Origin: Marasmius tenuissimus
Taxonomy: Eukaryota; Basidiomycota; Agaricomycetes; Agaricales; Marasmiaceae
Length of the DNA: 64,000 nt
NCBI GenBank assembly: GCA_029532415.1
Contig: JAQOTA010000035.1
Coordinates: 434,001-498,000, forward strand
Direction of reading: 5' to 3'
Part shown: piece after piece, positions 44,285 to 57,268 of the stretch
How positions within the stretch are numbered: the first letter of the stretch is position 1
Layout of the letters: each line of letters starts with the position of its first letter
Program-made: the position numbers and the translations under genes
Notes under the pieces: model-generated
The model's input: the letters and a program-made list of their open reading frames with translations, nothing else
Database searches by the model: none
Told to the model about the DNA's origin: nothing

Positions 44285-47200
44285 CTAGTGAAATGTTAAT
44301 CCTAAAGATTGCCTGAACAATTCGAACTTTGTTCTGCCAAGATTCTTCGTAAGAAGATCAGCAGGTTGTTTAGCAGTTTCAACGAAATAGATTTGAGTCT
44401 TTCCGTGTTCCACTGCTTCCCTGATGAAGTGGTATCGATTGTCAATGTGTTTTGTTCTTTTATCAGTAGCTTCATTGCTGCTGAGAAAGATAGTGCCTTG
44501 GTTGTCGCTAACACATGGAACTGATCGAATAGGGAAGTTCAATTCGTTCAATAACGACTTCATCCAACAAGCCTGACGTGTACAGTCAGATAGAGCCATA
44601 TACTCTGCTTCCGTGGATGATAATGCAACTGTTTTCTGTTTCTGAGAGACCCAGCAAACCGGTGCATTGGCAAGCTTTACAATATATCCAGTCTGTGATC
44701 GACGATCATCTTTATCAGTTGCCCAATCAGAGTCAGCAAAGGCAAGTAGTCCTTGGTTGGATCTACCATCGTAAATGAGTTCGTACTTTGCAGTGTGAAC
44801 AAGGTATTTAAAGTGCCTTCTGGAGGTGTTCCTGATTAGGATTAGCTCCATACTGTGACATCTTGATTACAGCAAAGGATATGTCTGGTCTCGTTCCGAG
44901 AGCCAAGTAAAGTAATGATCCGATAACCGATTGGAATCTATGCCTAATCTCGGGATTAACCTCCCCCTGGTTTTGGGTTGGGTTATAGCCTTCTGGCAAA
45001 GGCGTATATGCCGTCTCGGCGTTCAGAACTCCGAATTTACGAATTATCTTTTCAAGATAGTCTCGCTGATCAAGGATCAGTCTGCGATTCTTCCGATCTC
45101 GAGTAATTCGCATTCGCAGAAATTCTGTTGGCTCGCCTAGATCTCGGCATTCCCAGATTTTCATGAATTCGCTTTTTAGTCTGTTGACAAGGTTGCGATC
45201 AGGACCCATAAATAAAGCATCGTTGACATAGACAACGGCAATGACCATATTGCCATTCTTGTTGAAGACATATACGTCAGCATCAGATAAGCATCGTTTG
45301 AATCCCAGACGTTTCATGGATTCAGTACATTGACGCCACCAGGCACGAGAAGCCTGTTTTAATCCGTACAATGCTTTGCGTAACCTCCAAACCTTGCTGG
45401 AGTCTGTAACGAAGCCTTCAGGTTGTTCCATGTAAATCTCCTCATCTAAGGCACCATAAAGAAATGCTGTTTTAACGTCTAGCGCAGAGATCTCCCAATC
45501 TTCAAGCGCTGCTAGTGCCAATAGAAGTCGTACGGTTTCGAATCGTACTACAGGAGAGAACAACTCATTATAGTCTATCCCTTGTTTCTGCGAAAATCCT
45601 TTCGCAACAAGTCTTGCCTTTTTACGGCCATCAGACTTGATGTCAAATACCCAGCGGGATTTCACCGCTTTTCGGCCTTTGGGTAGTGTGACCACATCAA
45701 AGACGTTTCTATCTTTGAGTGATTGTAATTCCAGTCTGCATGCTGCTTCCCAAGATGGTCGTTCATCTTTAGGACGCTTCTGGACTTGTTTGTATGTCCA
45801 TTCACGAACGTCATCATAACTACTGGCTTGAAGACCATATAGTTGATGACCGTTATTCAGCATATAACCCAAGTAATTTTCTCCCCCTTGCTGAGCAAGA
45901 TCGCTCATATCGTCATCCGTGTCCATAGGAGCAGCTGGATCAGGAATCCTATTTGGTATTGTTTCAGGTTCATTTGTTGGATTAATTTGACTTTGCCAGC
46001 ATGCTTGAGATTCGATATCGCGTTCGATCTCAGCAGGATGTCGATTTCCATAAACATTAAACGGACGGTTGGGAGTTACTCTATTTCTTGGAGGGTTTCT
46101 TCTGGGAGCTGCTGGTGGAGGAGCTCGTAAGCTCTCCCATTCATCGTAGTCAGCTTGTCGAAAATCAAATGGATTTGTCGATCCAGAAGAACCAGCAGAC
46201 CGTGGATCCGGACCATACTGATTAGGATTGTGATCGGAGCCTTTCGGTGATCCGAATCCATCAGTATTTGGATGATTGCCGTTGTGCACATCATCGCTTT
46301 TATCATCCGGGATAGGATCCAAGGGAGGATCTCCCCCAGGCTGATGATCGTCATCATCTGATCCTGGTGGAGGTGGAGGATTGAAGAAATCATCATCATT
46401 GTGATGATCTTCATGGCCATCATACGGGTACGTTGGAAAGGGTATAGACTGGACAGGTTTGTCGGTTTTATCAAACTCTATGGATCCGGGCACTTCTTTC
46501 TGACATTTAGGAAACCAGTTCTCGTCGAAAACTGCTTGTGGAGTAATGTATACAGAATTGTTGGTTGTTCAAAAGAATCGATAAGCTTTTGATCCGCTCT
46601 TGTAACCAATGAAGATCATTGCTTCAGAGTGTGGAGCAAGCTTATTTTTACGTTTCGGTATGTATGCATATGCGCCACATCCGAACGTCCTGAAGTATGA
46701 AACATCAGGCTTCTTATTCTCAAACAACTCAACTGGAGTTCTGTATTTCCTCGAACGAATAGGAGTTCTATTGTAGATATGGACGGCTGTGAGAATTGCA
46801 AATTCCCACCAGTTTTCAGGCGCACAAGCCTGAAAGCGCATAGCTTCAGATTTTTCTCGTAGTGTACGATTAAATCTTTCTGCTCGTCCATTCTGTTCAT
46901 GCACGTTGGGAGAACCTCTTTGTGGAAATATTCCTAGAGAGTTATACCAATCCCATTGTTCATTTGAAGAGAATTCTCCCCCTCGATCGAAATGCACACT
47001 TTTGACCTTTTTATTAGTCTGGCGCTCTACAAGAGCTAGCCAATTGCGCAATTTCTGATCTGTATCGCTCTTTTTACGAATTGGATATACCCATCCGTAT
47101 GATGTTGCATCATCAAATAAGGTTAAAACATATTCGTTTTGATAGTAAGAGCGAGTTGGATATTCTATCAAATCACCGTGCACAAGCTCAAGAGGTTCCT

Positions 47201-50200
47201 TAGCTCATTTAGAGGATAAAGGGTACGATTTGGCAACCATTTTGCCTTTGGCGCAGCCTTGGCATGGTTTCGTTTCTTCCTTCGAAGTAACCAACTTCGT
47301 TGGAAGTCCTTTAACATTATCCATTAATTTTCCTAAGACTCTGGGATCACAGTGTCCCATACGTCTGTGCCATAATTCAGAAGTATTGAAAGATACAACA
47401 GATGTGAAGGAAGTTTCTCCCACAAGAACCTTCGCGTTCATCCATCGTAAAGGATCATCTTTATGGCTTGGGTAAAAGCTCATTAAAAGAGAATCATCTT
47501 TCTTGTTCCGGATCGAAGTCTCTGGAGAGTCCAGTATAGTATAGTAACCTATACTCCGGAACTTCCCACTAGAGATTAAACAATGTGGGCTGTCGGGATT
47601 ATACATCACTGGGTATAACTTTGTGACTTGTGTCACTCCTGCGCTATTGGTATGTCGGATGAGGACAGTACCATAGCCTACTATTTGCACATTTGCTTTA
47701 TCACCCACTGATGTAGTAAGACCTATTGGCATTTCTAAAGTCTGATAGTCTGAGAAATCTGTTTTATACGGAGTCATATGCGCTGATGCCCCACTATCAA
47801 GTAGCCAGGCGTTTTGCGTATTTCTCACTTCACAATCACTCGAAAATGCAGCAGAAAACGACTTATATTTCGTCGTTGCATATACAGAAGTAATACTACA
47901 TTTCCTTGGTACTGAGTTCCTTAGGATATGATAGTTCTGCATCGAGGATTTAGTGAAAGTTTGACTATTAGAACTTTGAAAAACTTGCCAGTCTCCACGA
48001 TCGTTGCTTTCAGCCCAATCGTTATCAACTCCTTCAAGGCCATCTCCATAGTCACCATCATCGAAGTACCGTTCATGCCATTGAAGCGGTTCTTGATTCT
48101 GACTTTGGAATCCTTGACGAACAAGAAGCTCTCGTCTTGTTCTGAGTTCTTCTTGATAACGTTGATTGGCGGCGTCTTCAACTTCTATCCAAGCTTCCAA
48201 TTGGCGTTTATAGTTCTGCCATTGAACGAATCTCGTGGCTTGGTATGGCTGATTGTCATTAACAACCATAGTGATATTGCCAATACTCGTGCCATTAGCA
48301 ACATGTAAGGGCATTCCATTGGTCCTTAGTCCAATTACTGCAGGTCCGTAATTCTCAAATTGAGAGTTTCCGGGATCACTTGGAGATGTAACCCAGGGGT
48401 CAACCTCAGGTTGTTCATCTACCGGACTAAGTCTTTCCGGTTGATCTGGTGGAGCAGTGGTTGGGCGAGAAGGTACTTCAATGTAATCATCCTCTAAGGA
48501 TTGTATGCCATAAAAAGATTCGGGAGAGCTTGGAGGTGTGTGAACGATTTGGTCCTGCCATTGTCGTACTCGAGGTGGTGTAGTTGCGGGGCGATTTATG
48601 TATTCATGGGTTGTAAGGACTGGAGATTTGGAACAATTAAGTGACTCGGCTAATTCCATGAAATCTCCAGGGTATGTTCTTGGTCGTTCATTGAAGCAAC
48701 TACCCTTGAGTTCTCTTCGAGGAATATCAGCCTGAGTCATGGGAACAGACATTCTAATGTTGTTCATCCATTTGTACAAGTGCGTGTGCCAGTTACGAAC
48801 ATCTGGAAGGCTAAGGTGAGGGATGAAGCGGACCCAGCGCCTATTAAACCCTGGTTGTCTCCATTGAGATGTTCTAAATTGACTCGCTCTTATGTCTGTT
48901 GTTCCGAATAACCATTTCCCTTCAAGACCAAGCTTGATTAACGAATGCCAGAAGATAGGATTCAACACTTGTATAGGAAGTGTGACATTCTTCTTGTTGA
49001 CTCGGAAGGCTTCATCCACCAAAGTTGAACGAGGGTTTCTCTCTCGTTGAACAAAATCTTCAACGGTGCTGATCCAATTTTTGTTATTGATTTCAGCCAT
49101 AACTGTCGATAGGTGTTGAAGGTTCCAGGTTTGGTATTCGTAATGAAGCGTGAACTTGATATCTTCTACTGTTTCCACATGTAATATCCTTTGTTGTATG
49201 CGCAATTCATGAAGAGCTTGACGAGGTGTCATGTTATGGACTGCATCTCTTCTAATAGCATACATAAAGACATAATATTTGGTCCTGATCAGAATCCAGA
49301 TCCAAAACTTATAGTCTGGTGAGTTGCGTATTAATTTATAACGCATTCTGATCATGGATTCCTTCAATGCTATGTCGTTAGTCGTCTGATCTCCGAAGTC
49401 TCGGAATGTTTCGACGACAGGAAGTGGGAGTTTAATCCCATTTATTACATGTGGTCTATTATTCCTAAGGTTAACTCGTCGCATCAAGTTGTCATGTTGT
49501 TCTTTGTATTCTTGTAAGAATCGCCATTCAACTTTTCTATTGATGAGAGGTGGCTGAGTGATGTCATCTCCATCTTGAGAATAGTTTTCTGGTCTGAACA
49601 AATGAACAAGATCGGCGTGGTTCCTAGGAAACATAGAATCTGCCCATGGTCCATAATCATCAGGAGGTGTTGAAACTGTTACGCGCATGTCTTCTTGTGT
49701 GGGTGGTGCTACTTCGAGATTCTCACCTTGGTCAACTTCGTCCGCAGGCGGAGTGTGATTAGGTGTCGCCTCTCGTCGTGGCATTGTGAAGATAATTTCT
49801 TCATTACTATGCGCGCCATAAGAGTATGCAGAACATGTATGACTATCATTTGATGAATGATCAGATGAAGAGTCACTTTCAGGTTCTGTCGGAGTATCGG
49901 AGATGTATACCAAAGATGGTATCTCATCTCCATCGCTGTCTATGTTTGAATTGGAAATAGTAGCTGAAGCGATAGCTTCTTCTACTTGTCGAACCTGTTC
50001 ATCTAGTTGAACAGTTCGTTTATTGTTCCATTCTTGAACAGAAATGTGTCGTTCAGGACGACCTTCTCTGTTAGCAGCGATTCTCTCCTCTAGGCGTGCT
50101 TGTTGAAGATCATACGTGTTTTGGAACGGGTTTGGTGCAGATGTGCTACCAGTGGGGTAGTGGTAGGACATATGAACATTTACTGGCCCAGCCATTTCGC

Positions 50201-51354
50201 GTTCAAAAACTGAGCTAATTTGTTCGTTTACTGCATTAATTTGATTCTGGTATTCAGAAGGTTTCTCAGAAGGTTCAAGTACCGCAGTATGCGATTGTTG
50301 CCCCCCTTTTTGAGTATCCTTCTTCTTTCCTTTGCCTTTTCCTTTGCCCTTTCCTCCTTTCTTCTTCCCTTTCTTGGGAGAAGATCCACCTTGGTTCTGA
50401 TTGTTCTGGTTCTGGTTGTTGTTTTTATTATTGTTCTTCTTTTGATTTGCAGAAGTACCAGAACGAGACTGATCAGACCATTTAGGAGGAGAGTTAAATC
50501 TATTAACACCAGAAATTTTGGCGTTATGGGCGGTGTAGGCAGCAGGACCAGAATGAATCCCATTCCTTCTATTCCATTCATTCGTAATTGCAGCAATCAA
50601 ATCGGTAGGTTTAAGTTCTTCCTTCTTCATACGGGATACTTGCTGCTTGAAAAGCTGCCAGCGCTTTTCATTAAGCTTGGCTGTGATCATTAAACACAGC
50701 ACGTCGTCCTCAATATTTACTCCATGATCCTTAAGTTGATCCCGAACAGTCAACATGTAACTGATTCCAGGGACTGGATTAAGGTGTTCAGGAAGTTGGA
50801 CGTTATGCAAGTCCGTATATAGATTCATCATCTTCGAAGAGGATTGAACTCCAAACGTAGATTTGAGATTGGATATGGTTGTAATTACCGAAGTTTTTTC
50901 AACATGCGCGTCGTGAGCACGACGAGTTCACATTTTGATAATACCAATTACTTTGTTACGCCTAGAAGTCCACTCGGTTAGAGCGGTAGCTTCTCCTGAA
51001 GTAGCAGGAGAAGATGTTTCAGGCATTACTTCATCCAAGACTTGAGGTATGCCTTGGGTATAGAGGTAACCCTCAAGTAATCGGTACCAATCTTCGAAAT
51101 TCGAACCATCATCTAGCAAAACTAATTCCTCCTGACCCAGCAGGAAAGTTGCTGTCCGCAACCTGAGAGTACAACGGTTCCGTATTGTAGTTAAAAACTT
51201 CTACAGAATTTTCTACTTCTGTTCCTAAAGTGTATCCCGGCGTATTGCAAACAAACGTCGTTGGAGGATTACCACTTGGGGAATGAGAAGCAGACCTAGA
51301 TCCAGTTTGAGACATATTGAGGTCTGCCAAAAGTCCTGTGAGCATACTCTTCAA
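44285..51354 (-). pseudogene. Element C gag-pol, broken
   Basis: Starts MKSMLTGLLADLNMSQTG at 51354. An ~11-bp deletion near 51125 shifts the frame; TGA stops lie at 50928-50930, 47205-47207 and 46569-46571; an ~8-bp deletion near 44815 shifts the frame before RNase H. Otherwise the order is complete. The gag-like region is about 1,170 codons with a K/G-rich basic tract (about 50290-50390) and no CCHC knuckle. Then come protease LLDSGASAHMT (about 47800), HRRMGH and CQGCAKGK, and integrase (DDATSYGWVYPIRKK; GRAERFNRTLREK). RT has KARLVAKGFSQKQG and AVVYVNDALFMG, where Asn replaces the first Asp of the usual YVDDAL. RNase H has FADSDWATD and LSSTEAEYMALSDC. The long open block 47208-50831 (1,208 codons) shows decay is slight. 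Confidence 0.92.
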
Positions 51355-52353
51355 ATATAGAAGGGTGGAGCCAAGAGAGTGTCAATCGACAAAGGCTTCT
51401 CAGAAGCACCCATAAATAAATAGGGTTCGATGCACACCAAGAAATGCTCCAAAGGTCTAGGACTTTTAACAGGCTGTATGCGTCAAACAGATCATGGGGT
51501 GTACCACGTGCAGGTAGTGCAGGGGAGTCAATCTGGTTACGAAGCCCTGCCCGATTGCTAGGGTCTTACAACGTTCCCAGTGTGTATCGGTGTCTGGTGT
51601 CCCATCGTGCTATCTGATCTCAACCCCAGACTAGCAAAAGTATGAGTGATCAGCTCATACTGTCCGAATGACCCATAGAAAGTTATTATTGAACCTAGTC
51701 ATCCATATGAATTGAGTTCATGCACCCTCTGCCTTAGGCATGTCGGTGACCAGAAAGCAATCATAGGTGAGCTAGAGTTTAACAATAACGTGGAAGAGAG
51801 GGGTCATCGGGAGGGGAGTCCCTGTACATACTAAAATGGCCATGTGATACCGTAAAATTGTATAGTATCAAAACCTAGTTGTAAGGAGATCAAATCTCCC
51901 AGCATGTATGTCATGCCCGGTCTTTCGACCGTCAGGAATCATGGCAAGTTGGTTTATAAGCACAACCCCATAGACCCCTAAACGATGCCTCATGGTGAGG
52001 ATCATCGCCAACCATTGGTTTTCATCGGCATTAGGCAGTGATAATATAAGATCAAAGCCCAATCCGGGTTATCAGCAGGGAGACAGAGCCGCTTACACGG
52101 ATAGGTCTATGCCGAAGAAGATGAAGCCAAGACAGTATGTACATGCGTTCATGCAACATGCAACAGTACAGGGACATAGTAGATAGGTGTAAAGGGAACT
52201 AACAACCCTTGACCTTGACACCAGATGATGACAAGCCCGACATCGCTAGAGACTTCCATAACCCATGTAGGTTACAGGTCGTCCGCTAGGATGGTGGCGA
52301 CACACGGGAGCTAGGCTACTCCGATCATAACATCGACCTGACCACCGCTTGCG
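51355..52353 (-). other. Leader region of element C
   Basis: About 1 kb between PBS and gag start without coding evidence, alignable by eye to the leader of element A (9471-10451). Confidence 0.6.
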
Positions 52354-52365
52354 GGGCCCATAACC
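52354..52365 (-). promoter_or_regulatory. Primer-binding site of element C
   Basis: On the minus strand GGTTATGGGCCC abuts the end of the 5' LTR, identical to the A and B sites and complementary to the initiator tRNA-Met anticodon arm. Confidence 0.85.
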
Positions 52366-52883
52366 TGATGAGCCAGCATAGTTAAAGTGCACAGTGGGTA
52401 TAACGAAGTAAACCTCACATGGGTAATACACAGAGTGTTCTTGTAGTCTTGAGATGCTTGAGAAGAGGTGATAATCGAGTAGATTGTCCTAAGGCTTAAG
52501 GCCTTTCGTCCAGTCTTTTATACATAAGTTTCTAGTACATGTAATGAGTATTACACTAACTGAAACTACTACTAGAAGTAGGTATTCGGCCCTAAAGGCG
52601 TAAAAGACATTAGTACTGTGTAAGTACTTCTACCATGAATGGTAGTATGCTTGGTGAGCATAGTCGTGTTTGCCTCATGTATTGGAGGCTCTACTTATGC
52701 TATTGGATAGCGACTGTCTATAGTGTCATATATGATGAAACTAGATGTACGTAGTAAGATACGTAGACAGAGACATAGTACTTGCATGAGGACGCAAGTG
52801 TTCTAGAGGCGTAGCTCTATAAATAGTGTGACGCGTAAACAACACGTCAACAGTCTATCACATGATTTCCATCATGTTCAACA
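52366..52883 (-). repeat. 5' LTR of element C
   Basis: 518 bp; on the minus strand TGTTGAACATG...GGCTCATCA. A TATAAAAG box (minus strand, 52515-52522) is a plausible promoter. It is longer than and diverged from the LTR of A but clearly homologous at both ends. Confidence 0.95.
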
Positions 52884-55548
52884 GTACCCTGGGCCCGGTG
52901 CCATTTGAACTGCTTGTTGAGTTCTTTGACTCCCAGGCTGTCAATCCTTGTAGGGTCAAGAATAACAATAGTTTTTTGAATGTCTGCTGCCCGCTTTTCT
53001 GCCCTTTCCTTTCGGGCCGCAAACTTAACCTTGTTCTTCCTTGCAACGTCCTGATCATATGAAGCTTGCTTGATACGGAACTCCTTTGTTGCCTGCGACG
53101 AGTCCACTTTCCGAGCTATCCTCTTCAAGTTTGATCTTGACTTCAAGTTCATCCCTGCGATGTAGCTGTGCACTTTGTTTGCCTTGTACACAGCACGAGC
53201 ATTATGTTGGTGATGAGACATGTTGGGTTGCAGGTGCGTGCTGCACCTTTTCCCTCCCAGGCGACCCTCATTACAGTCGTTAGTGACAGGTATCGGCGCC
53301 CACGCTCTCTCCTCTTTGGTTGCTAGGTCGACCGGTCCTCCTTGGTTGAACTCTGCCGAGAACCTTTTCCAGCCACCCAATGTCCCACAAAAATAGGTGA
53401 CTGTCAGTGGGCAAACGAGGGGGAGCTTGGGTAGCCGGGAATGAATGGAATAAATCACCTCAGGTCGGTGTCATGGCTTGCCATCAAACGTGCCTGTTTC
53501 GAACGATATGGTTGGGGAAAAGAGAAGGTCGGAATCATCGATGATTCACTCTATGAAAGATATGACCCTGGCATAAAGTGGTCCCAAGTCTGGTGCGTTG
53601 ATACCCTTTCCTTCAGGACCTTGAAGACACCGCAGCAATGGATGAGATACGGCCTCTGAGTACAAAGAGACAGCGCATAGCTCCGAAATGGTAGGATCAT
53701 CCTTCAGCCCAATATACACATTCTCCTCGACGTTTGTGAATGTTCCAGCAGCCTTTTTATCTCGGACCATCTCCAGAAGCATGATGTAAAACTCCTGGTT
53801 GACCAAAAGCTCGGAGCTTGCATCACCGTGAGAGAAGTAACGTATGTTACTGGTGTCGGGAAATGTAATTGACATGCCAAGTATGTCTTCAGCATAGAAT
53901 TTCACAGTATCTTGCTGACCTTTCTTGTTGTCTTTATGCCGAAAAACCGACCCCGCCAATTCTGTCAACTTGATTGCCCCGCCCTTCGATACGGTCTCCG
54001 CATGATCTGCTGCAGCCGACGTACCAGACTGGGCAGCAATCCGGTTGTCACGGTTCATCAGTTTGCGCGGGGGAATGATGGTTTCCGACTTATTCTTCTC
54101 CCACCAAACTATCAACGCCTGAACCCCTGCCTTGAATGCATTCAGTTCCTTATGCATTCCACACCCTACCCACAGAAAAAGCTTCGCCGCCGCCTTTTCC
54201 TTCTCGGTAAGTGCTTCAAACTCCTTCTTTCCAAACTTCTCGCAGAATGCTAAGTAGGCCTTGCCGTGAAACTCCTTTTTCTCGGCATCTGTCAGGGTCG
54301 TCCATGCTGAAAATCCCCCGGCCTCGTCAACGGCTTGGTGGAATACATCCAGCAATAGTGGAATAGACTCCTTCGCGGCCATGTTGAGTATCGTCTCCTC
54401 TCCTCGCTTCTCTAAGTCAACCTTTGACTTGTGTAGCACCCACAACCTGAAGAGCTTCTTCTGGTCCTCTGAGTGATCAGAACTCCCGCCCGTTGACTTT
54501 ATGAACAAGTCTCGTTCATCCGCAGTTGGCTTTTGGTTGCCATAAACCTCGCGATGAATATCAGTGAGTGTCGATCCGAGTTCTTTCCAGCCATCTAGCT
54601 GGGTCTGTGACTGATGATTGACTGCGGGGGTGACGCCTGCAAATTCCGACACAACGGAACCATCGGGCATCTTGAAATTGATGTGACGAGACTCGTAATT
54701 GATGTTTTTGATTGTCGTTCCGTCGCCGCTAACCGTGAGACCTGTAGACATTCAATTAACCGTCATATAAAACAGCCGATGGGGTGCATACCATCACATT
54801 CTCGGATATGTTCAGCTATCTGTGCTTGGCCCCCTATTCCACCCTCCAGAATTGCTCTTCCAACCGATCGAACTGAAAAACTCCCATCTACTTCAACTCC
54901 CAACGCCTCTGCTACCATATCAATCACCTCCTTCATGTGCTCAACCCCAACCTGTGCGCTCGCGAGGTCTCTGATCAGCATGCGGCATGACCACGTAATT
55001 TCTCCTTTCTCCTTCGTTACCCATGTATTCACTTTCGCGTCCCTGAGTGCTCGACAAATTGCCTCCTCCATTTGATCGTCAAATCGTGAAACACGCATGG
55101 TGAGCGCGTGTTTGTCTCGTTTTAGGTCGCTAATCTTGTGTTTCCACTCTGATTTCTCTGAGAGCATAGCTCTCATCTGCTCCTGTACACAGTCGAGTGC
55201 ATACTGCACGAGTTCGGTCCGTTTTTCTGCTTCTACCCTTTTTCCCTCGGATACTTCTAATCGTTCTTCTGCCTCTCTGACTTCCTGCTCAAGCTCCTCA
55301 ATTTTTTCATCTCTTCTCTTCAACTTTCGTCTCAGGTTCTTTCCCGTGGCCAAGAGCTTCTGGCTCTTCGTATCTCTCTGGTTTGTAGACTTGCGGCGAG
55401 TTGTAGTGGGGGAATCGGCTGATTTTGGTGGTACAGATACGAGCGATGGATCATTTTCCTTCAGTAAATGTTCGGTTTGTGTTTTCTGTAGTTTGGAACG
55501 TTTACGGCTGGTGCCTTTGTACCGGAAAGACTTTGATTGCCGTGGCAT
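52884..55548 (-). pseudogene. Multicopy agaricomycete gene of unknown function, 5' part
   Basis: Exon 1 (55548 to about 54795) encodes a basic, coiled-coil-rich N-terminus (MPRQSKSFRYKGTSRKRSK; a heptad-like region of E/K/R-rich sequence around residues 75-130). A GTATGC intron joins to GLTVSGDGTTIKNINYESRH. The core includes LMNRDNRIAAQ, FRHKDNKKGQQD, FPDTSNIRYFSHGDASSEL and LYSEAVSHPLLR. A C-terminal part has GGWKRFSAEFNQGG, VTNDCNEGRLGG and MSHHQHNARAVY. From memory this block order belongs to a protein family repeated many times in agaricomycete genomes, possibly mobile-element derived. Two in-frame TGA stops (53546-53548 and 53471-53473) plus the copia insertion disable it. Confidence 0.75.
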
Positions 55549-56860
55549 GTTCTGTTTTCGGTGGTTGTATGTGGGCGGCAGACGCGTGAAGTCATGTTAC
55601 ATAAGCAGCAAATAGGGAAAACCGGCCCAAAACAGAATGCACCTGGTTAGACGCGACACATTGATATTTTGACTGCTTTTTTGTACTCGTTTCGTGTCTT
55701 TAGGTTTTTTGTGTGTATTCTTGGTCTGAGGTGCAAAAAAACCCGGGACTATCACGCATTTCCGCATGTGATCTCGGTCAAATCATCTGGAAACTCCGAT
55801 TTTTTCCCAAGAATACAAATAAACCTTCTATTCAAGTGTGCTGAATACATTCTGGGCGATACGATAGGCCTCACTAAAAGTGTGCGAGGGGAGACCATTA
55901 CCCTTCCCTTTGACCAGAGTGGCTGTGCTCAGCTGGCGTGATTTTCCCACCAGCCAGGTTGCCAGTCCCCAATGGTAGCTGACTGTTGCAAATTGGCTCG
56001 GGTTATCCAACTAGTTTTCTATTGTTGTAATGCTTCGAAGCGGCGAGTGGAGTTGAGCTCATCGTTGTCAACTCGTCCTATCACCGTCAAGAGAAAAGTC
56101 GTTGTACTGTCACTCGTGCCTAGGCCGGCGGCAAAAATTATGGATGCTCAGTCCTACGCATGGGCCCATTACAACGAACCTGTACACCCATAGAGGCTGG
56201 CTTAAGAAGGGCCGGAAGGGGCGAAAGAGGATTTACGTGCCGTTTTACTCGTTTTCCAGTCAGATCCACGCCCGTTGACGATAAGTAACCGTAGGAGCCT
56301 CGAGCAATGAACATGACTTATGGTACTATCATATAACAGCTCTGGGTCTCGCAATCCATCTTATTAGAGTACAGGATCTCGTTCGCTGATATTGTCAAGC
56401 CGGATCTTTTGGAGCTGAAGCAGATCACTGGGGAAAGTGGGAGCCAATACCGGAGCATATGCGGTTTTCAGTCGGTATAGTTTGCACTGACTAAACGGCA
56501 TCCGTGTAGTCTCAGACTTAGCTTCCTCCGACCGAAGTCCAGCCTAATATTCAGTCTAGATGATTAGTTGTGAATTGGAACATCGCGGTACAAGGCTGGC
56601 TTCAGGGCTTTTACGTGCAAAACTCGATTAGGTTCGACTGAATTGATGCAAGGTTGATGTTTCCGAGAGGCTCCAGATGGACAGCCCCGCGCCCTACACA
56701 AGTTTACTAGTGAGTTTAAGATGTGAGGAATGTGGGCTCAAATGTTCATCCTAGCTTGAATAAATATGCAAGTAAACGTCGTCAACTACATCTTACATAA
56801 CGGATTACTTCCGCTCAGTCGAACGTTATATTACGCTCTCAGATTCGTAACATGCTCCGT
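55549..56860. other. Unassigned intergenic region
   Basis: No gene supported. It contains the upstream region of the split multicopy gene and 1.3 kb of unique sequence; short frames at 55669-56193 have no motif. Confidence 0.4.
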
Positions 56861-57268
56861 TCAAAAGTCAGAGCAAGACTGTTCCACACCGACTTGAATT
56901 CCCTTCGGGATGTCATTGACATCGTAGTTGAACCTGGTACCATCTCGATCTAGTCGCGAGGATCTCTCTTGAATGGGAGGGGACATACCAAATATAATGA
57001 CCATTCTCCTTCTGGCCGTAATTAATGCGGATACGCTTGCACTGAGGAGAGAAATGGTAGTGTCAGGATGCCTTTCGCCGGTACCAAAGAGGGAACGAGC
57101 ACTTACAGGTTCTTCGAGGGTACACTTGTCAGCAGTACCTCCGGGAGGGCAGTTAAGTAGGCTCTGGGGGCTACCAACGGGTGTACGACGCTGGACGTCG
57201 GGTGTAGAGGCAGCCAAAGCGGCAGTGGCACAAGCAGCGATAGTAACGAGGATGGTCGTAAATTGCAT
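56861..57268 (-). CDS. Small secreted cysteine protein, diverged paralogue
   Basis: Start MQFTTILVTIAACATAALAA (signal peptide), then a possible Kex2-type site QRR, LLNCPPGGTADKCTLEEP ending exon 1, CKRIRINYGQKENGHYIW in exon 2 and DIPKGIQVGVEQSCSDF at the C-terminus. Architecture and cysteine positions match the SSP genes in the arms. The last intron is not resolved: the exon 2 and exon 3 frames do not agree with any obvious acceptor, so the gene may be damaged. It lies just outside the right arm, head to head with the right-arm SSP. Confidence 0.55.
   Translation of the reverse strand: MQFTTILVTIAACATAALAASTPDVQRRTPVGSPQSLLNCPPGGTADKCTLEEPVSARSLFGTGERHPDTTISLLSASVSALITARRRMVIIFGMSPPIQERSSRLDRDGTRFNYDVNDIPKGIQVGVEQSCSDF

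Larger units (their letters stand above)
42321..52883 (-). mobile_element. Ty1/copia retrotransposon C, itself split by a TA-flanked element
   Basis: Full-length element on the minus strand: 5' LTR 52366-52883, PBS 52354-52365, gag-pol 51354 down to about 44285, purine tract 44250-44260, and 3' LTR 42321-44249 interrupted by 42401-43809. TSD is GTACC on both sides. Without the insert it is about 9.15 kb. It is the same family as element A. The two LTRs read identical over all 518 bp, implying recent insertion or LTR conversion, yet the coding region has three stops and two small deletions. Confidence 0.96.
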
